Assembly (NCBI GenBank): GCA_902826455.1
Contig: CADEEV010000016.1
Coordinates: 1 to 64,000 of the forward strand
DNA from: an uncultured Acidobacteriota bacterium
GTDB lineage: Bacteria > Acidobacteriota > Vicinamibacteria > Fen-336
Direction: 5' to 3'
DNA length: 64,000 nt
Each line of letters begins with the position of its first letter. Within the stretch, counting starts at the first letter, position 1. Both the position numbers and the translations under genes were made by a program. A model generated the notes under the pieces. It saw nothing but the letters and a program-made list of their open reading frames with translations, was not told the DNA's origin and did not search any database. Positions 8,232-16,235 of the stretch are shown here, in pieces.

Positions 8232-9776
8232 GTGCCCCAGACCTCGGTGACCCGCGAATACCTGCGCCTGCTGCGCATGGTCTTCATCATCGCCGGCTGC
8301 ATAGCGCTCTTCATCGTCGGGCAGACGGTCGTGGAGCTGGGGCGCTCCGGCCGCCCCCTCGCCGATCTGTTCGTCTTCTCGACGAACGACCTGCGCAACT
8401 TCGTGAACGCCATGAACCGGAGCTTCAACCAGCTCCTCGCGATCGTGTTCACGACCGTCGCGATCGCGGTGCCGCTCACCGCCAACATGTACTCGGTGAA
8501 GCTCCTCGAGATGTTCATCAAGGACAAGGTGAACCTCTTCGTGCTGAGCGCGTTCGTGCTGGGCGTTCCCAACAACCTCTGGCTCCTGCACAACACGAAG
8601 GACAGCTACGAGCCGATGTTCCAGGTCTACCTCGGCCTGGGCATGGGGATCCTCTACCCGGCGCTGCTGATCCCGTACCTCTACTACGTGTTCCGCTTCC
8701 TCCACCCGAGCCACCTGCTGTTCAAGCTGGAGCGGGAGCTCTCGGGCGACGTGGCGAGCGTCGCCCGCGAGGCGAGCGAGGCGGCGCCCTTCGCCCGCGC
8801 GGTGCCGAAGGCGCGGGCCGTGGCGGAGCTCTTCGAGCACATCTCGAGCGTCGGCGTGCGCTCCGTCGAACGCCTCGACCGCTCGACCGCCTTCGAGACC
8901 GTCACCACCCTGCGCCGGGCGGTCGAGGACTACTGGAAGGTGAAGGCGACGCTGCCCGAGGCCTGGTTCTCGGCGGACCCGGGCTCGTTCCGCGGCCTGT
9001 CGAAGGACGCGCTCTCGGAGATGAGCGGCAGCCGCCGCTGGTTCGAGATGAAGGCCCTGCAGCAGCTGCGCGAGATGCTGTCGGCCGCGAGCCCGCGCGT
9101 CCACGACGTGGTCGGGGCGATCGCCGACACCCTGACCGACCTCGGCCTCTCCGAGGAGGCGCGCAAGGACCCGTATCTCGAGGAGCTGGTGGTCGAGTAC
9201 TTCAACACGTTCCTGCGCCTCGCCCTGAACCGCAAGGACACGCGCTCGGTGTTCGTCCTCTTCGACCACTACCGCGTCTATGCCGAGGGCTTGTGCGACC
9301 ACCGTCCCGAGCTCGCCCTCGAGGTCGCGTACTACTTCCAGTACTACGCCCACGTGGCTCGCGAGCAGGGCGTCAACTTCGTCATCGAGGTGGTGGCCCA
9401 CGACCTCGGCCGCCTCGTGCGCTTCGCCTGGGAGCACAACCACGCGAACCGCGAGAAGCTGCTCGAGCGCTTCCTCGCCTTCGATCGCGATTTCGACGGC
9501 AAGCCGCTGGCCGGCCTCAAGAAGGCCCAGGCGATCCTGGCCGGGTACTTCCTGCTGCGGGGCCAGGCCGACCAGGCGCGGCAGATCGGCCGCACGATGA
9601 GCGCGCTGCCGGCAGACTTCCTCGACGACATCCGCGACGACCTCGCCCACGTGCGTCGCGAGCGCTACTGGGAAGTGAACGACCGGCGCATCAACCTCGA
9701 CTACGTGGCCGCGGACCACCGGGCGAAGATCGCGGAGTTCTTCGCGGGCCTCGACCCGCTACGCGCCCAGGCCTAG
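8232..9776 (+). CDS. Membrane protein of unknown function with a long cytoplasmic helical region
   Basis: A 514-residue protein I cannot assign to a family. The N-terminal 160 residues hold four likely membrane helices (for instance MVFIIAGCIALFIVG, LLAIVFTTVAIAVPLTANM and GMGILYPALLIPYLYYVFRFL). The remaining 350 residues are soluble, charged and predicted helical, perhaps TPR-like repeats: QAILAGYFLLRGQADQARQI looks like one helical-hairpin repeat. It starts at a GTG seven bases after purQ and probably belongs to the end of that operon, though no purine role is suggested. The 3' end overlaps the convergent desaturase-like gene by 18 bases. A weak resemblance to DUF2254-type membrane proteins was considered but not established. 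Confidence 0.75.
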   Translation: MPQTSVTREYLRLLRMVFIIAGCIALFIVGQTVVELGRSGRPLADLFVFSTNDLRNFVNAMNRSFNQLLAIVFTTVAIAVPLTANMYSVKLLEMFIKDKVNLFVLSAFVLGVPNNLWLLHNTKDSYEPMFQVYLGLGMGILYPALLIPYLYYVFRFLHPSHLLFKLERELSGDVASVAREASEAAPFARAVPKARAVAELFEHISSVGVRSVERLDRSTAFETVTTLRRAVEDYWKVKATLPEAWFSADPGSFRGLSKDALSEMSGSRRWFEMKALQQLREMLSAASPRVHDVVGAIADTLTDLGLSEEARKDPYLEELVVEYFNTFLRLALNRKDTRSVFVLFDHYRVYAEGLCDHRPELALEVAYYFQYYAHVAREQGVNFVIEVVAHDLGRLVRFAWEHNHANREKLLERFLAFDRDFDGKPLAGLKKAQAILAGYFLLRGQADQARQIGRTMSALPADFLDDIRDDLAHVRRERYWEVNDRRINLDYVAADHRAKIAEFFAGLDPLRAQA

Positions 9777-10898
9777 CCAGAGCGCGACGGCCGCCGTCGC
9801 GACGACCCGGGCCGCCTCGAGCCAGGGCGCCCAGGTCTTGCGCTCGAGCAGCCCGCCCAGGGCCACGAGACCGGCCACGAGCAGCAGCGCCCCCGACACC
9901 AGGAGGCCGGGGCTGAGCGAGTCCTGCCGCAGCAGGAAGAGCCCCGTCGCGAGCATCAGCGCCGCGAACTGGACGAAGGCGTAGATCGCGACGCCGCGCG
10001 GCACGGGCACCGCCCACTTGCGATACGACGCGGCGTCGACGGGCGGCGCCGGCTGGAACCCTCCCAGGTGCGCGGGCCGCCAGCCCGGCGGCTTCAGGAA
10101 GACCCGGACACGGTCGCCGAAGCCGCGGGCCTGCCGCGCGAGCGCCCCGAGCTCGACCCAGTAGTGAAGGTTCGCCCAGACCGGGTTGAGGCTCGCGAGG
10201 GGCGTCGTGATGCCGTAGACGACCTCCTCGTCCTCTTCCTGGAACGTGCCGAACATGCGGTCCCAGACGATCAGGGTCGCGGCGTGGTTGCGGTCGATGT
10301 AGCGCGGGTTCCGGCCGTGGTGCACGCGGTGGTGCGACGGCGTGTTGAGCACCCACTCGAGGGGCCCGAGCTTGCCGATGGCGCGCGTGTGGATCCAGAA
10401 CTGGTAGAGCGTGTTGAACGACGACACGGTCAGGAACATCACGGGCGGGAAGCCGAGCACGGCCAGCGGCAGGTAGAACACCCACGAGAAGACGCTCTGC
10501 AGGGCGCCCTGGCGCAGCGCCACGGCGAGGTTGTAGTCCTCGCTCTGGTGGTGCACGACGTGGGCGGCCCAGAACGCGTTCACCTCGTGGCTCATGCGGT
10601 GAAACCAGTAGTAGCAGAAGTCGACGCCCAGGAAACAGGCGGCCCAGGCCCACAGGGCGCCGCCCGAGACGGTCGTGACGCGGTAGCGCTCGAACAGGAA
10701 CAGGTAGCCGGAGAAGAGCGCCGTCTTGAGGAACACCTCCAGGAGCTGCTGGACGGTGCCGCACGAGAGGTCGTTGAGCGCGTCGGAGAGCCGGTAGTAG
10801 TCCTTCCTGGAGAGCCGCTCGACGACGAGCTCCAGGGCGATCAGCAGGAAGAAGACCGGGATCGCGAGGACGATGTAGTTGACCGACTCGCGCGTCAT
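9759..10898 (-). CDS. Sterol desaturase / fatty-acid hydroxylase superfamily membrane enzyme
   Basis: Integral-membrane di-iron oxygenase-like protein (379 aa). Three histidine clusters are clear: H100-x3-H104 (HRMSH), H113-xx-HH (HVVHH) and HHxxHH (H189-H194, SHHRVHH). These form the metal site of the fatty-acid hydroxylase family. The pattern NTPSHHRVHHGRNPRYIDRN is closest to alkylglycerol monooxygenase/TMEM195-type proteins. Several hydrophobic helices flank the clusters, and the C-terminus adds two or three more (MLATGLFLLR, LLVAGLVALGGLL). The reaction is probably hydroxylation or C-O cleavage of a lipid; the substrate is unknown. The ATG at 10898 fits the end of homology and faces a divergent hypothetical gene. 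Confidence 0.88.
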   Translation of the reverse strand: MTRESVNYIVLAIPVFFLLIALELVVERLSRKDYYRLSDALNDLSCGTVQQLLEVFLKTALFSGYLFLFERYRVTTVSGGALWAWAACFLGVDFCYYWFHRMSHEVNAFWAAHVVHHQSEDYNLAVALRQGALQSVFSWVFYLPLAVLGFPPVMFLTVSSFNTLYQFWIHTRAIGKLGPLEWVLNTPSHHRVHHGRNPRYIDRNHAATLIVWDRMFGTFQEEDEEVVYGITTPLASLNPVWANLHYWVELGALARQARGFGDRVRVFLKPPGWRPAHLGGFQPAPPVDAASYRKWAVPVPRGVAIYAFVQFAALMLATGLFLLRQDSLSPGLLVSGALLLVAGLVALGGLLERKTWAPWLEAARVVATAAVALWLGLGA

Positions 10899-10913
10899 GG
10901 ATGCGGTCGAGCT

Positions 10914-10919
10914 TATCAT
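10914..10919 (+). promoter_or_regulatory. -10-like hexamer before the gene at 10927
   Basis: TATCAT, seven bases before a GTG at 10927. This spacing supports the GTG as the start of a leaderless message in preference to the in-frame ATG at 10897, which lies upstream of the hexamer. Confidence 0.4.
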
Positions 10920-10926
10920 CCACCCC

Positions 10927-11448
10927 GTGATCGACCTCCTCGCCGCCGCCCTGCTCCTCGGGGCGACGCCTGCCTTCTCGGCCGACGCCGTCCTGCGCGG
11001 CATCGCCCGGCGGGGCGCCCGCGAGGAGCTCGCCCGCGTGTCGCGCGACGACGCCGGGTGGGTGGCGGTCACCGACGGGATCGCCGACGGCGAGCGCGCG
11101 TGGCTCGAGGTCGCGAACGCGTTCCTGGCGGTGGCCGACGACCCGGAGGCCGACGACCTCGAGGCCGCGGTGGGAGAGGCCCTCGCCTCGGCCCCCGCCC
11201 ACGTCCTGGAGCTGGCCGGCGCCGGCGGCGAGATCGAGATCTCCTGGGTGTGCGACGAGACCCCGACCTTCGAGGACGACCCCGACCTCGAGGAGCGCAT
11301 CGCCCTGCTCGTCGAGCGCGAGGAGGCCGTGCGCCGCCTGAAGAACCCCGGCCTCGCGACCCGGCGCGAGCGCTGCCTGCGCCTGCTGGCGCGCGCCCGC
11401 GGCGGCCTCGAGAAGGAACTGCAGTCCCTCACGCGGAAGATCGGTTGA
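10927..11448 (+). CDS. Probable exported protein of unknown function
   Basis: A 173-residue protein I do not recognise. With the GTG start at 10927 the N-terminus reads as a compact signal sequence (IDLLAAALLLGATPAFSA), which supports export. With the ATG at 10897 ten polar residues would precede it. The mature part is acidic (EISWVCDETPTFEDDPDLEERI) and ends in a basic helical segment. It overlaps the start of the next gene by TTGA, so it leads the SGNH-DUF5989-SGNH operon and probably shares its envelope-related role. Confidence 0.6.
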   Translation: MIDLLAAALLLGATPAFSADAVLRGIARRGAREELARVSRDDAGWVAVTDGIADGERAWLEVANAFLAVADDPEADDLEAAVGEALASAPAHVLELAGAGGEIEISWVCDETPTFEDDPDLEERIALLVEREEAVRRLKNPGLATRRERCLRLLARARGGLEKELQSLTRKIG

Positions 11449-12440
11449 CGCGCCTGCGCACGGCCGGGATCAAGCTCGCCGTCGTCCTCGCGTCGCTCCT
11501 CGCGGGTCTGCTCTTCGCGGAGATGTCCCTGCGCTTCGCGTCGGAGCGCTGGGTCCAGAACTACGACGTCGAGATGTGGCGGTACGCGCGGCTCATCAAG
11601 GTCCTCTCGCATCACCCCGACGTCGTGGAGGAGCACCGCCACGGCGGCGAGGCGTTCCTGATGGGCGCGCGCGTGCGCACCGACGGCGACGGCTTCCGCC
11701 GCGCCGACCCCGCGACCGAGGCCGGACGAGGCACGGCCGACCGCCGTGTCGTGGCGCTCGGCGACTCCCTGACGTTCGGCTGGGGCGTGCCCGAGGGCCA
11801 GACCTATCCCGACCAGCTCGAGCGCCTGCTGGCGGACGCCTGCGCGGGGAAGCGCCGCGCGCGCGTCGTCAACGCCGGGATCGGCAACTGCAACACGTCG
11901 ATGGAGGTGGCGCGCTACAAGGCCTGCATCCGCCCGAGCCTGCGGCCGGACTGGCTCATCGTGGGCTTCTCGTTCAACGACGCCGAGCCGACGCCCGTTC
12001 CCGAGGACAGCCCGCTGCTCTGGAACTCGGCGCTCGTCGCCCTGGGCTACGCGCGCTTCCTGCGCGTCTCGGACCCGGCCCTCAAGGACTACTCGTCGTA
12101 CTATGCAGGCCTCTTCCAGGACGGCCGACCGGGCTGGGAAGCGACGAAGAGCGCCTTGCGGGCCCTGGGAGAGAGTCTTGAGAAGGAGGGCATCCCGGGA
12201 ACCATGCTGCTGATGCCGGAGTTGCACGACCCCCACGCACGCGGGATCGCCGAGGCCTTCGCGCGCGTCGCCGCCGTCGCCCGCGAGAGCGGCCTCGAGG
12301 TGATCGACGCCACGTCCGAGTTCCCGCCGGGCTCCGCGCGCCGCTACTGGGTGAGCCCGGAGGACGCCCATCCCGACGCGGCGGGCCAGGCCCTGTTCGC
12401 GCAAGCCCTCGGCCGCTCGCGCTACGCGTGCGAGCCATGA
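11445..12440 (+). CDS. Membrane-anchored SGNH/GDSL-type hydrolase
   Basis: Putative esterase or O-acyl transferase partner with the SGNH fold (331 aa). One N-terminal membrane helix (KLAVVLASLLAGLLFAEM) anchors it with the enzyme domain outside. The block I motif GDSLTFGWG holds the nucleophile S108, NAGIGNCNT gives the oxyanion blocks, and D307/H309 in DAHPDAAGQ complete the triad. The start is a TTG overlapping the previous stop (TTGA). The stop in turn overlaps the ATG of the DUF5989 micro-gene. Proteins of this type often modify or de-acylate envelope polysaccharides; the substrate is not determined here. Confidence 0.85.
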   Translation: MTRLRTAGIKLAVVLASLLAGLLFAEMSLRFASERWVQNYDVEMWRYARLIKVLSHHPDVVEEHRHGGEAFLMGARVRTDGDGFRRADPATEAGRGTADRRVVALGDSLTFGWGVPEGQTYPDQLERLLADACAGKRRARVVNAGIGNCNTSMEVARYKACIRPSLRPDWLIVGFSFNDAEPTPVPEDSPLLWNSALVALGYARFLRVSDPALKDYSSYYAGLFQDGRPGWEATKSALRALGESLEKEGIPGTMLLMPELHDPHARGIAEAFARVAAVARESGLEVIDATSEFPPGSARRYWVSPEDAHPDAAGQALFAQALGRSRYACEP

Positions 12441-12571
12441 AGGGCCTGCTCGGCTTCCTGCGCCGGCACTGGATCTACGTGGTCGTGCCTTTCGGCCTCG
12501 TGCTGGCGCTCCTGATCACGCTGCTGCTCTCGAACCAACCCTCGTCGCCGTTCATCTACACGCTCTTCTGA
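12437..12571 (+). CDS. DUF5989-family single-helix membrane micro-protein
   Basis: A 44-residue protein. It opens MKGLLGFLRRHWIYVVVPFG, has one membrane helix (VVPFGLVLALLITLLL, about residues 16-31) and ends in PFIYTLF, the conserved C-terminus I associate with DUF5989. It overlaps the upstream SGNH gene as ATGA and the downstream SGNH gene by one base (TGATG), so it is certainly translated as part of the operon if the operon is expressed. DUF5989 proteins usually sit beside SxtJ and NodU-type carbamoyltransferases and SGNH hydrolases in polysaccharide or natural-product loci. Here only the SGNH partners are present. Its function is unknown; a membrane scaffold for its partners is a guess. 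Confidence 0.8.
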   Translation: MKGLLGFLRRHWIYVVVPFGLVLALLITLLLSNQPSSPFIYTLF

Positions 12572-13737
12572 TGCGGGCGCTCGCGCGTCGGCTGCTCCAC
12601 GGCCTGCGCGAGCTGTGGGTGGCCATCGGCATCACGCTCGTGGTCCTCGCGATGGGCGAGGTCGCCGCCCGCGCGTACCTGTTCCTGCGGACGCGGCCGG
12701 CTTCCGAACCGCGAACGCGGGCCGACGGCCGCCCGTCCGAGCCCTGGCGGCAGGAGCTCGCGATCGAGACGCTGCTCAGCTCGAAGATGCGCTGGGAGCC
12801 CTATTCGTACTGGCGGCGCGAGGCATTCGCGGGGAAGCACATCAACATCGACGAGCGCGGCCTGCGGCGGACCTGGAACCCGCCGCCGGCGCAGGACGGC
12901 CGGCCGCGTCCACGGGTCTTCGTGTTCGGGGCGTCCGAGGTCTGGGGCTCGGGCGTGCGCGACGACCACACCCTGCCGTCCGAGCTGTCGCGGTATCTGG
13001 ACGCCGCCGGCGTGCCCGCCGAGGTCGTGAACTACGGCGAGAGCGGCCACGTGAGCACCCAGTCGGTCGTGACGCTCCTCCGCGAGCTCCAACGCGGAGA
13101 GGTGCCCGACGTCGTCGTCTACTACGGTGGCGGCAGCGACGCCCTGAGCGCCTGGTCCAACGGCGCCACGGGGATCCCGCTGTCGGAGAACCGTCGCCGC
13201 CGTGAGTTCAACATCCTGCGCCATGCGCGTCGGCTCGTGCCGGAGGCGCTGCGCGTCGTGGCGTCACGCTCGGCGATGGTGGGGCTCCTGGGCATCAAGC
13301 TCGACGGGCCCCGCTCGAAGAAGAAGACCACTCTCCCGCCGGACCAGCTCGCCGAGCTGACGCTGCGGGCGTTCGACGCGAACGTCGCCGCCGTGGACGC
13401 CCTTTCGCAGAAGCACGGCTTCAGAACCAGCTACTTCTGGCAGCCGTGCCTCCTCACGAAACCGCAGCGCTCGAAACACGAGCAGAAGACCGCGGCCCCG
13501 CTGGTCGAAGGCTTGCCGTATCTCACGGAGCTCTACGCGAGGGTGGAACGCGAGTGGAAGACGCGCGACCCCGGAGAGTTCACCGACCTCGCGGGGTTCT
13601 TCGCCGCCACGGCCGAGACCCGCTACATCGACTATACCCACCTCGTGGAGATGGGTAACCGCGAGGTCGCCGCGGCGATCGGCCGCCAGCTGCTGGATCA
13701 CGGCCGCCTGGCGCGGCGCGAGGCGCCGCGTCCCTGA
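12571..13737 (+). CDS. Membrane-anchored SGNH-like hydrolase with GAS in place of GDS
   Basis: Second SGNH-fold protein of the operon (388 aa). A membrane helix (WVAIGITLVVLAMGEVAARAYLF, about residues 16-38) is followed by a long linker and the hydrolase domain. Block I reads FGASEVWGSG rather than GDSLT.G; the serine (S122) remains but the usual aspartate is alanine. The oxyanion glycine block NYGESGHVS and a C-terminal D-x2-H (YIDYTHL) are present, so it may still be catalytic. It shares one base with the DUF5989 stop. The pairing of a canonical and a variant SGNH enzyme recalls AlgX/PatB-like O-acetylation systems, but no MBOAT acyltransferase is in the window. Confidence 0.8.
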   Translation: MRALARRLLHGLRELWVAIGITLVVLAMGEVAARAYLFLRTRPASEPRTRADGRPSEPWRQELAIETLLSSKMRWEPYSYWRREAFAGKHINIDERGLRRTWNPPPAQDGRPRPRVFVFGASEVWGSGVRDDHTLPSELSRYLDAAGVPAEVVNYGESGHVSTQSVVTLLRELQRGEVPDVVVYYGGGSDALSAWSNGATGIPLSENRRRREFNILRHARRLVPEALRVVASRSAMVGLLGIKLDGPRSKKKTTLPPDQLAELTLRAFDANVAAVDALSQKHGFRTSYFWQPCLLTKPQRSKHEQKTAAPLVEGLPYLTELYARVEREWKTRDPGEFTDLAGFFAATAETRYIDYTHLVEMGNREVAAAIGRQLLDHGRLARREAPRP

Positions 13738-13740
13738 GCG

Positions 13741-14310
13741 TTACTTCGCGCGCTCGAGGAACTTGCCGTCGCGCGTGTCGACCCGGATCGTCTCGTCGGT
13801 CTCGATGTACGACGGCACCATCACGGTGACGCCCGTCTGGGTCACGGCCGGCTTCATCTGCGCCTGCGCGGTCGCGCCCTTGAGCGCCGGCGACGTGTCG
13901 GTCACCTTGAGGTCGACGGTGATCGGCAGGGTCAGGGCGATCACGCGGTCCTGGAACAGCGTCGTGCGCACCTCGATGTTCTCGAGCATGAAGCCCGCGG
14001 CGTCGCCGACCTGGGCCGGCGTCATCGAGAACTGTTCGTAGGACTCGAGGTCCATGAAGACGAAGTCCTCGCCTTCCTTGTAGAGGAACTGCGCCTTGCG
14101 CAAGGCGACCTCGGCTTCCTGCTCCATGTCGCCGCCGCGCCAGGTCTTCGCCTGGGTCTGGCCCGTGCGCAGGTTCTTGATCTTCGCCTTCACGAGGGTC
14201 GCGGCGCCGCGCGCCGACGGCGTCTGCTGCTGCACCTCGCCGATCTGCCACGGGTCCCCGCCCATTTCGAGGATGTCGCCGCGCTTCAGGTCCGTCACGC
14301 TCACTGGCAT
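13741..14310 (-). CDS. efpL: Elongation factor P-like protein EfpL (YeiP type)
   Basis: EF-P family translation factor (189 aa) with the three domains of the family (KOW-like about 1-64, two OB folds after it), which helps ribosomes pass polyproline and similar stalls. The decisive feature is the ribosome-tip loop QTPSARGAATLVKAK (residues 29-43, arginine R34 at the tip). It matches the SPTARGAATLYK loop of Escherichia coli EfpL/YeiP and not the PGKG loop of ordinary EF-P. Other blocks (DFVFMDLESYEQFS, PITVDLKVTDTSPALKG) also match EfpL. There is no efp modification gene (epmA/epmB/earP) in the window. A TAGCCT hexamer six bases before the ATG suggests a leaderless mRNA. It was probably annotated simply as EF-P in relatives. 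Confidence 0.88.
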   Translation of the reverse strand: MPVSVTDLKRGDILEMGGDPWQIGEVQQQTPSARGAATLVKAKIKNLRTGQTQAKTWRGGDMEQEAEVALRKAQFLYKEGEDFVFMDLESYEQFSMTPAQVGDAAGFMLENIEVRTTLFQDRVIALTLPITVDLKVTDTSPALKGATAQAQMKPAVTQTGVTVMVPSYIETDETIRVDTRDGKFLERAK

Positions 14311-14316
14311 CCGCGT

Positions 14317-14322
14317 AGGCTA
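14317..14322 (-). promoter_or_regulatory. -10-like hexamer for efpL
   Basis: Reads TAGCCT on the minus strand, six bases before the efpL ATG at 14310. Confidence 0.35.
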
Positions 14323-14359
14323 TGCGAAGGGCGCGAGCGCGCACAAGGCGCCGGGCCCG

Positions 14360-14365
14360 TATGAT
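14360..14365 (+). promoter_or_regulatory. -10-like hexamer for the M19 dipeptidase operon
   Basis: TATGAT, followed by a short leader with a GGAGG ribosome-binding site at 14376-14380, eight bases before the GTG at 14389. The geometry picks GTG 14389 over the GTG at 14380 that overlaps the ribosome-binding site. Confidence 0.5.
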
Positions 14366-14388
14366 GGCGCCTCCCGGAGGTGCTCCCC

Positions 14389-15585
14389 GTGCCCCAAGGT
14401 CTTCTGGCCGCGTTCGCCCTGGCCGTCCCTCTCGCAGCCGCGGAGCCCGACGCGGCGCTCCTGACCCGGGCCCAGGCCCTCCTCGAGCGAGCACCGCTCG
14501 TCGACACCCACAACGACCTGCCGTCGATGCTGCTCGAGAGGAACGGGGGCGACCTCACGGGCCTCGACCTCGGCGTAGTCCATCCCGAGCTGTGCGCCGA
14601 CATCCCGCGCCTGCGCCAGGGCCGCGTCGGCGCCCAGTACTGGTCCGTCTTCACCGAGTCCTCGAACATGAAGACGAACCAGTCGCTCCACGAGGCGATC
14701 CGCGAGTTCGACGTGATCCGCGAGATGGTGCGGCGCCAGCCGGCCCTCGAGCTCGCGCGCACGGCCGACGACATCGAGCGCATCCACCGCGAGGGCCGCA
14801 TCGCCTCGCTGATCGGCGTCGAGGGCGGCCACATGATGGAGAACTCCCTCGGCGTGCTGCGGGTGTTCCACGAGCTCGGGGCCCGCTACATGACCCTGAC
14901 GCACTGGGACAACGTGGAGTGGGCGGACGCCGCGACGGACCGGGTCGAGCACGACGGCCTGACGGAGTTCGGCGAGTCGGTGGTGCGCGAGCTGAACCGC
15001 CTCGGCATGTTCGTGGACTTGTCCCACGTCAGCGCCGACACGATGCGCGACGCGCTGCGCGTGAGCCGCGCGCCGGTCATCTTCTCCCACTCCAACGCCC
15101 GCGCGATCGACCCTCATCCCCGCAACGTCCCCGACGATGTGCTGGCCTTGCTCGCGAAGAACGGCGGCGTCGTGCACGTGAACTTCATCAAGGAGTTCGC
15201 GTCGCCCGGCGATCCCGACTGGCAGGCCCGCCACACGGCCGCGGCCGAGGCGTTGCGGGCCCGCCTCGACGACCCGAAAGCGGTGGACGACGGCCTCAAG
15301 GCCTGGGAGAAGGCGAACCCTCATCCCGGCGGCACGATCGCCGAGGTGGCGGACCACATCGACCACATCCGCGAGGTCGCGGGCATCGACGCGATCGGGG
15401 TCGGCGCCGACTACTACGACGCCGGCGGCACGTCGATGGTGAAGGGCCTCGAAGACGTCACGAGCTACCCGCGGCTGTTCGCGGAACTGCTGCGTCGCGG
15501 GTACAGCGACGAGGACGTGCTGAAGATCGCAGGCCGCAACCACCTGAGGGCGATGCGCGCGATGGAGAAGGCGGCGGCACGGTGA
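14389..15585 (+). CDS. Exported membrane dipeptidase, peptidase M19 family
   Basis: Zinc dipeptidase of the renal-dipeptidase (M19) family, 398 aa. A signal peptide (LLAAFALAVPLAAA, ending near residue 18) sends it to the periplasm. The zinc ligands are H41 and D43 in VDTHND, a bridging glutamate in IGVEGGH (about 148) and histidines in FSHSNAR and DLSHVS. The C-terminal DHIDHIREVAG.D.IGVG.D.Y block is typical of the family. It hydrolyses dipeptides, probably for nutrition or cell-wall peptide turnover. It overlaps the next gene by GTGA. Confidence 0.92.
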   Translation: MPQGLLAAFALAVPLAAAEPDAALLTRAQALLERAPLVDTHNDLPSMLLERNGGDLTGLDLGVVHPELCADIPRLRQGRVGAQYWSVFTESSNMKTNQSLHEAIREFDVIREMVRRQPALELARTADDIERIHREGRIASLIGVEGGHMMENSLGVLRVFHELGARYMTLTHWDNVEWADAATDRVEHDGLTEFGESVVRELNRLGMFVDLSHVSADTMRDALRVSRAPVIFSHSNARAIDPHPRNVPDDVLALLAKNGGVVHVNFIKEFASPGDPDWQARHTAAAEALRARLDDPKAVDDGLKAWEKANPHPGGTIAEVADHIDHIREVAGIDAIGVGADYYDAGGTSMVKGLEDVTSYPRLFAELLRRGYSDEDVLKIAGRNHLRAMRAMEKAAAR

Positions 15586-16040
15586 TCCGAGCCGTCTTCG
15601 GTCCGGTGGCCTTCGCCTACCACCTGTACCTGACGCACTGGCACGTCCTGCTGCTGTCCTGGCCGATCGCCACGATGCGTTACGTTCAGGTTACGACGCA
15701 GGGCCTCGGCTCCTTCGCGGGGATCGCCCTCGAGATCGGCGTCGAGGGGCTGCGCGTGGTCCAGTTCCTGTTGGGAGTGGCCGCGGCGAAGGCGATCGCG
15801 CCGCAGGATCTGTTCCGCCGCGGCAACTGGAAGCGCCGCACGACGGACCGCTTCACATGGCGCAGCGTGCTGCTGGAGTTCCTGGGCTACGGCATCGTCT
15901 TCGGCGGGCTCAACCTGCTGATCGCCGCGGTCCTCGGACCCGAGCACGAAAGCCTCGGCCCGACGCTGTTCACCAAGAACGTCCTGCTGATCCCAGTCAG
16001 CGTCTGGACGACACTGCGGGTCTTCCGCCTGCTCCCCTGA
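15582..16040 (+). CDS. Small multi-spanning membrane protein of unknown function
   Basis: A 152-residue hydrophobic protein I do not recognise. At least four membrane segments can be seen (HVLLLSWPIATM, VVQFLLGVAAAKAIA, LLEFLGYGIVFGGLNLLIAAVLG and NVLLIPVSVWTTLRVF). The GTG start overlaps the dipeptidase stop (GTGA), so the two are translationally coupled. It might help export or anchor the dipeptidase, but nothing shows this directly. Confidence 0.65.
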   Translation: MIRAVFGPVAFAYHLYLTHWHVLLLSWPIATMRYVQVTTQGLGSFAGIALEIGVEGLRVVQFLLGVAAAKAIAPQDLFRRGNWKRRTTDRFTWRSVLLEFLGYGIVFGGLNLLIAAVLGPEHESLGPTLFTKNVLLIPVSVWTTLRVFRLLP

Positions 16041-16051
16041 AACGGTGGCCG

Positions 16052-16057
16052 TATACT
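16052..16057 (+). promoter_or_regulatory. -10-like hexamer at the head of the low-G+C segment
   Basis: TATACT just after the stop of the preceding membrane gene. The next plausible start codon is the GTG at 16236, so a transcript from here would have a leader of about 170 bases. That leader contains no structure I can name. Confidence 0.35.
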
Positions 16058-16235
16058 TTCGCAACCTCGCCTCCGAAGGGGATTCGCGACCGGACCCGCA
16101 AACCCGCTGGGCGATGGAGCGTTCCGGCCAACGTGGTCGCGTTCCAGCCTTGCGAGGGCGAGTGCCGATGAGCTCGTCCGGTGAAGCTGCGTGAACGCGA
16201 TCGCTGTGACCGCGGCCGAGCGGGCCTGAGCGGCA

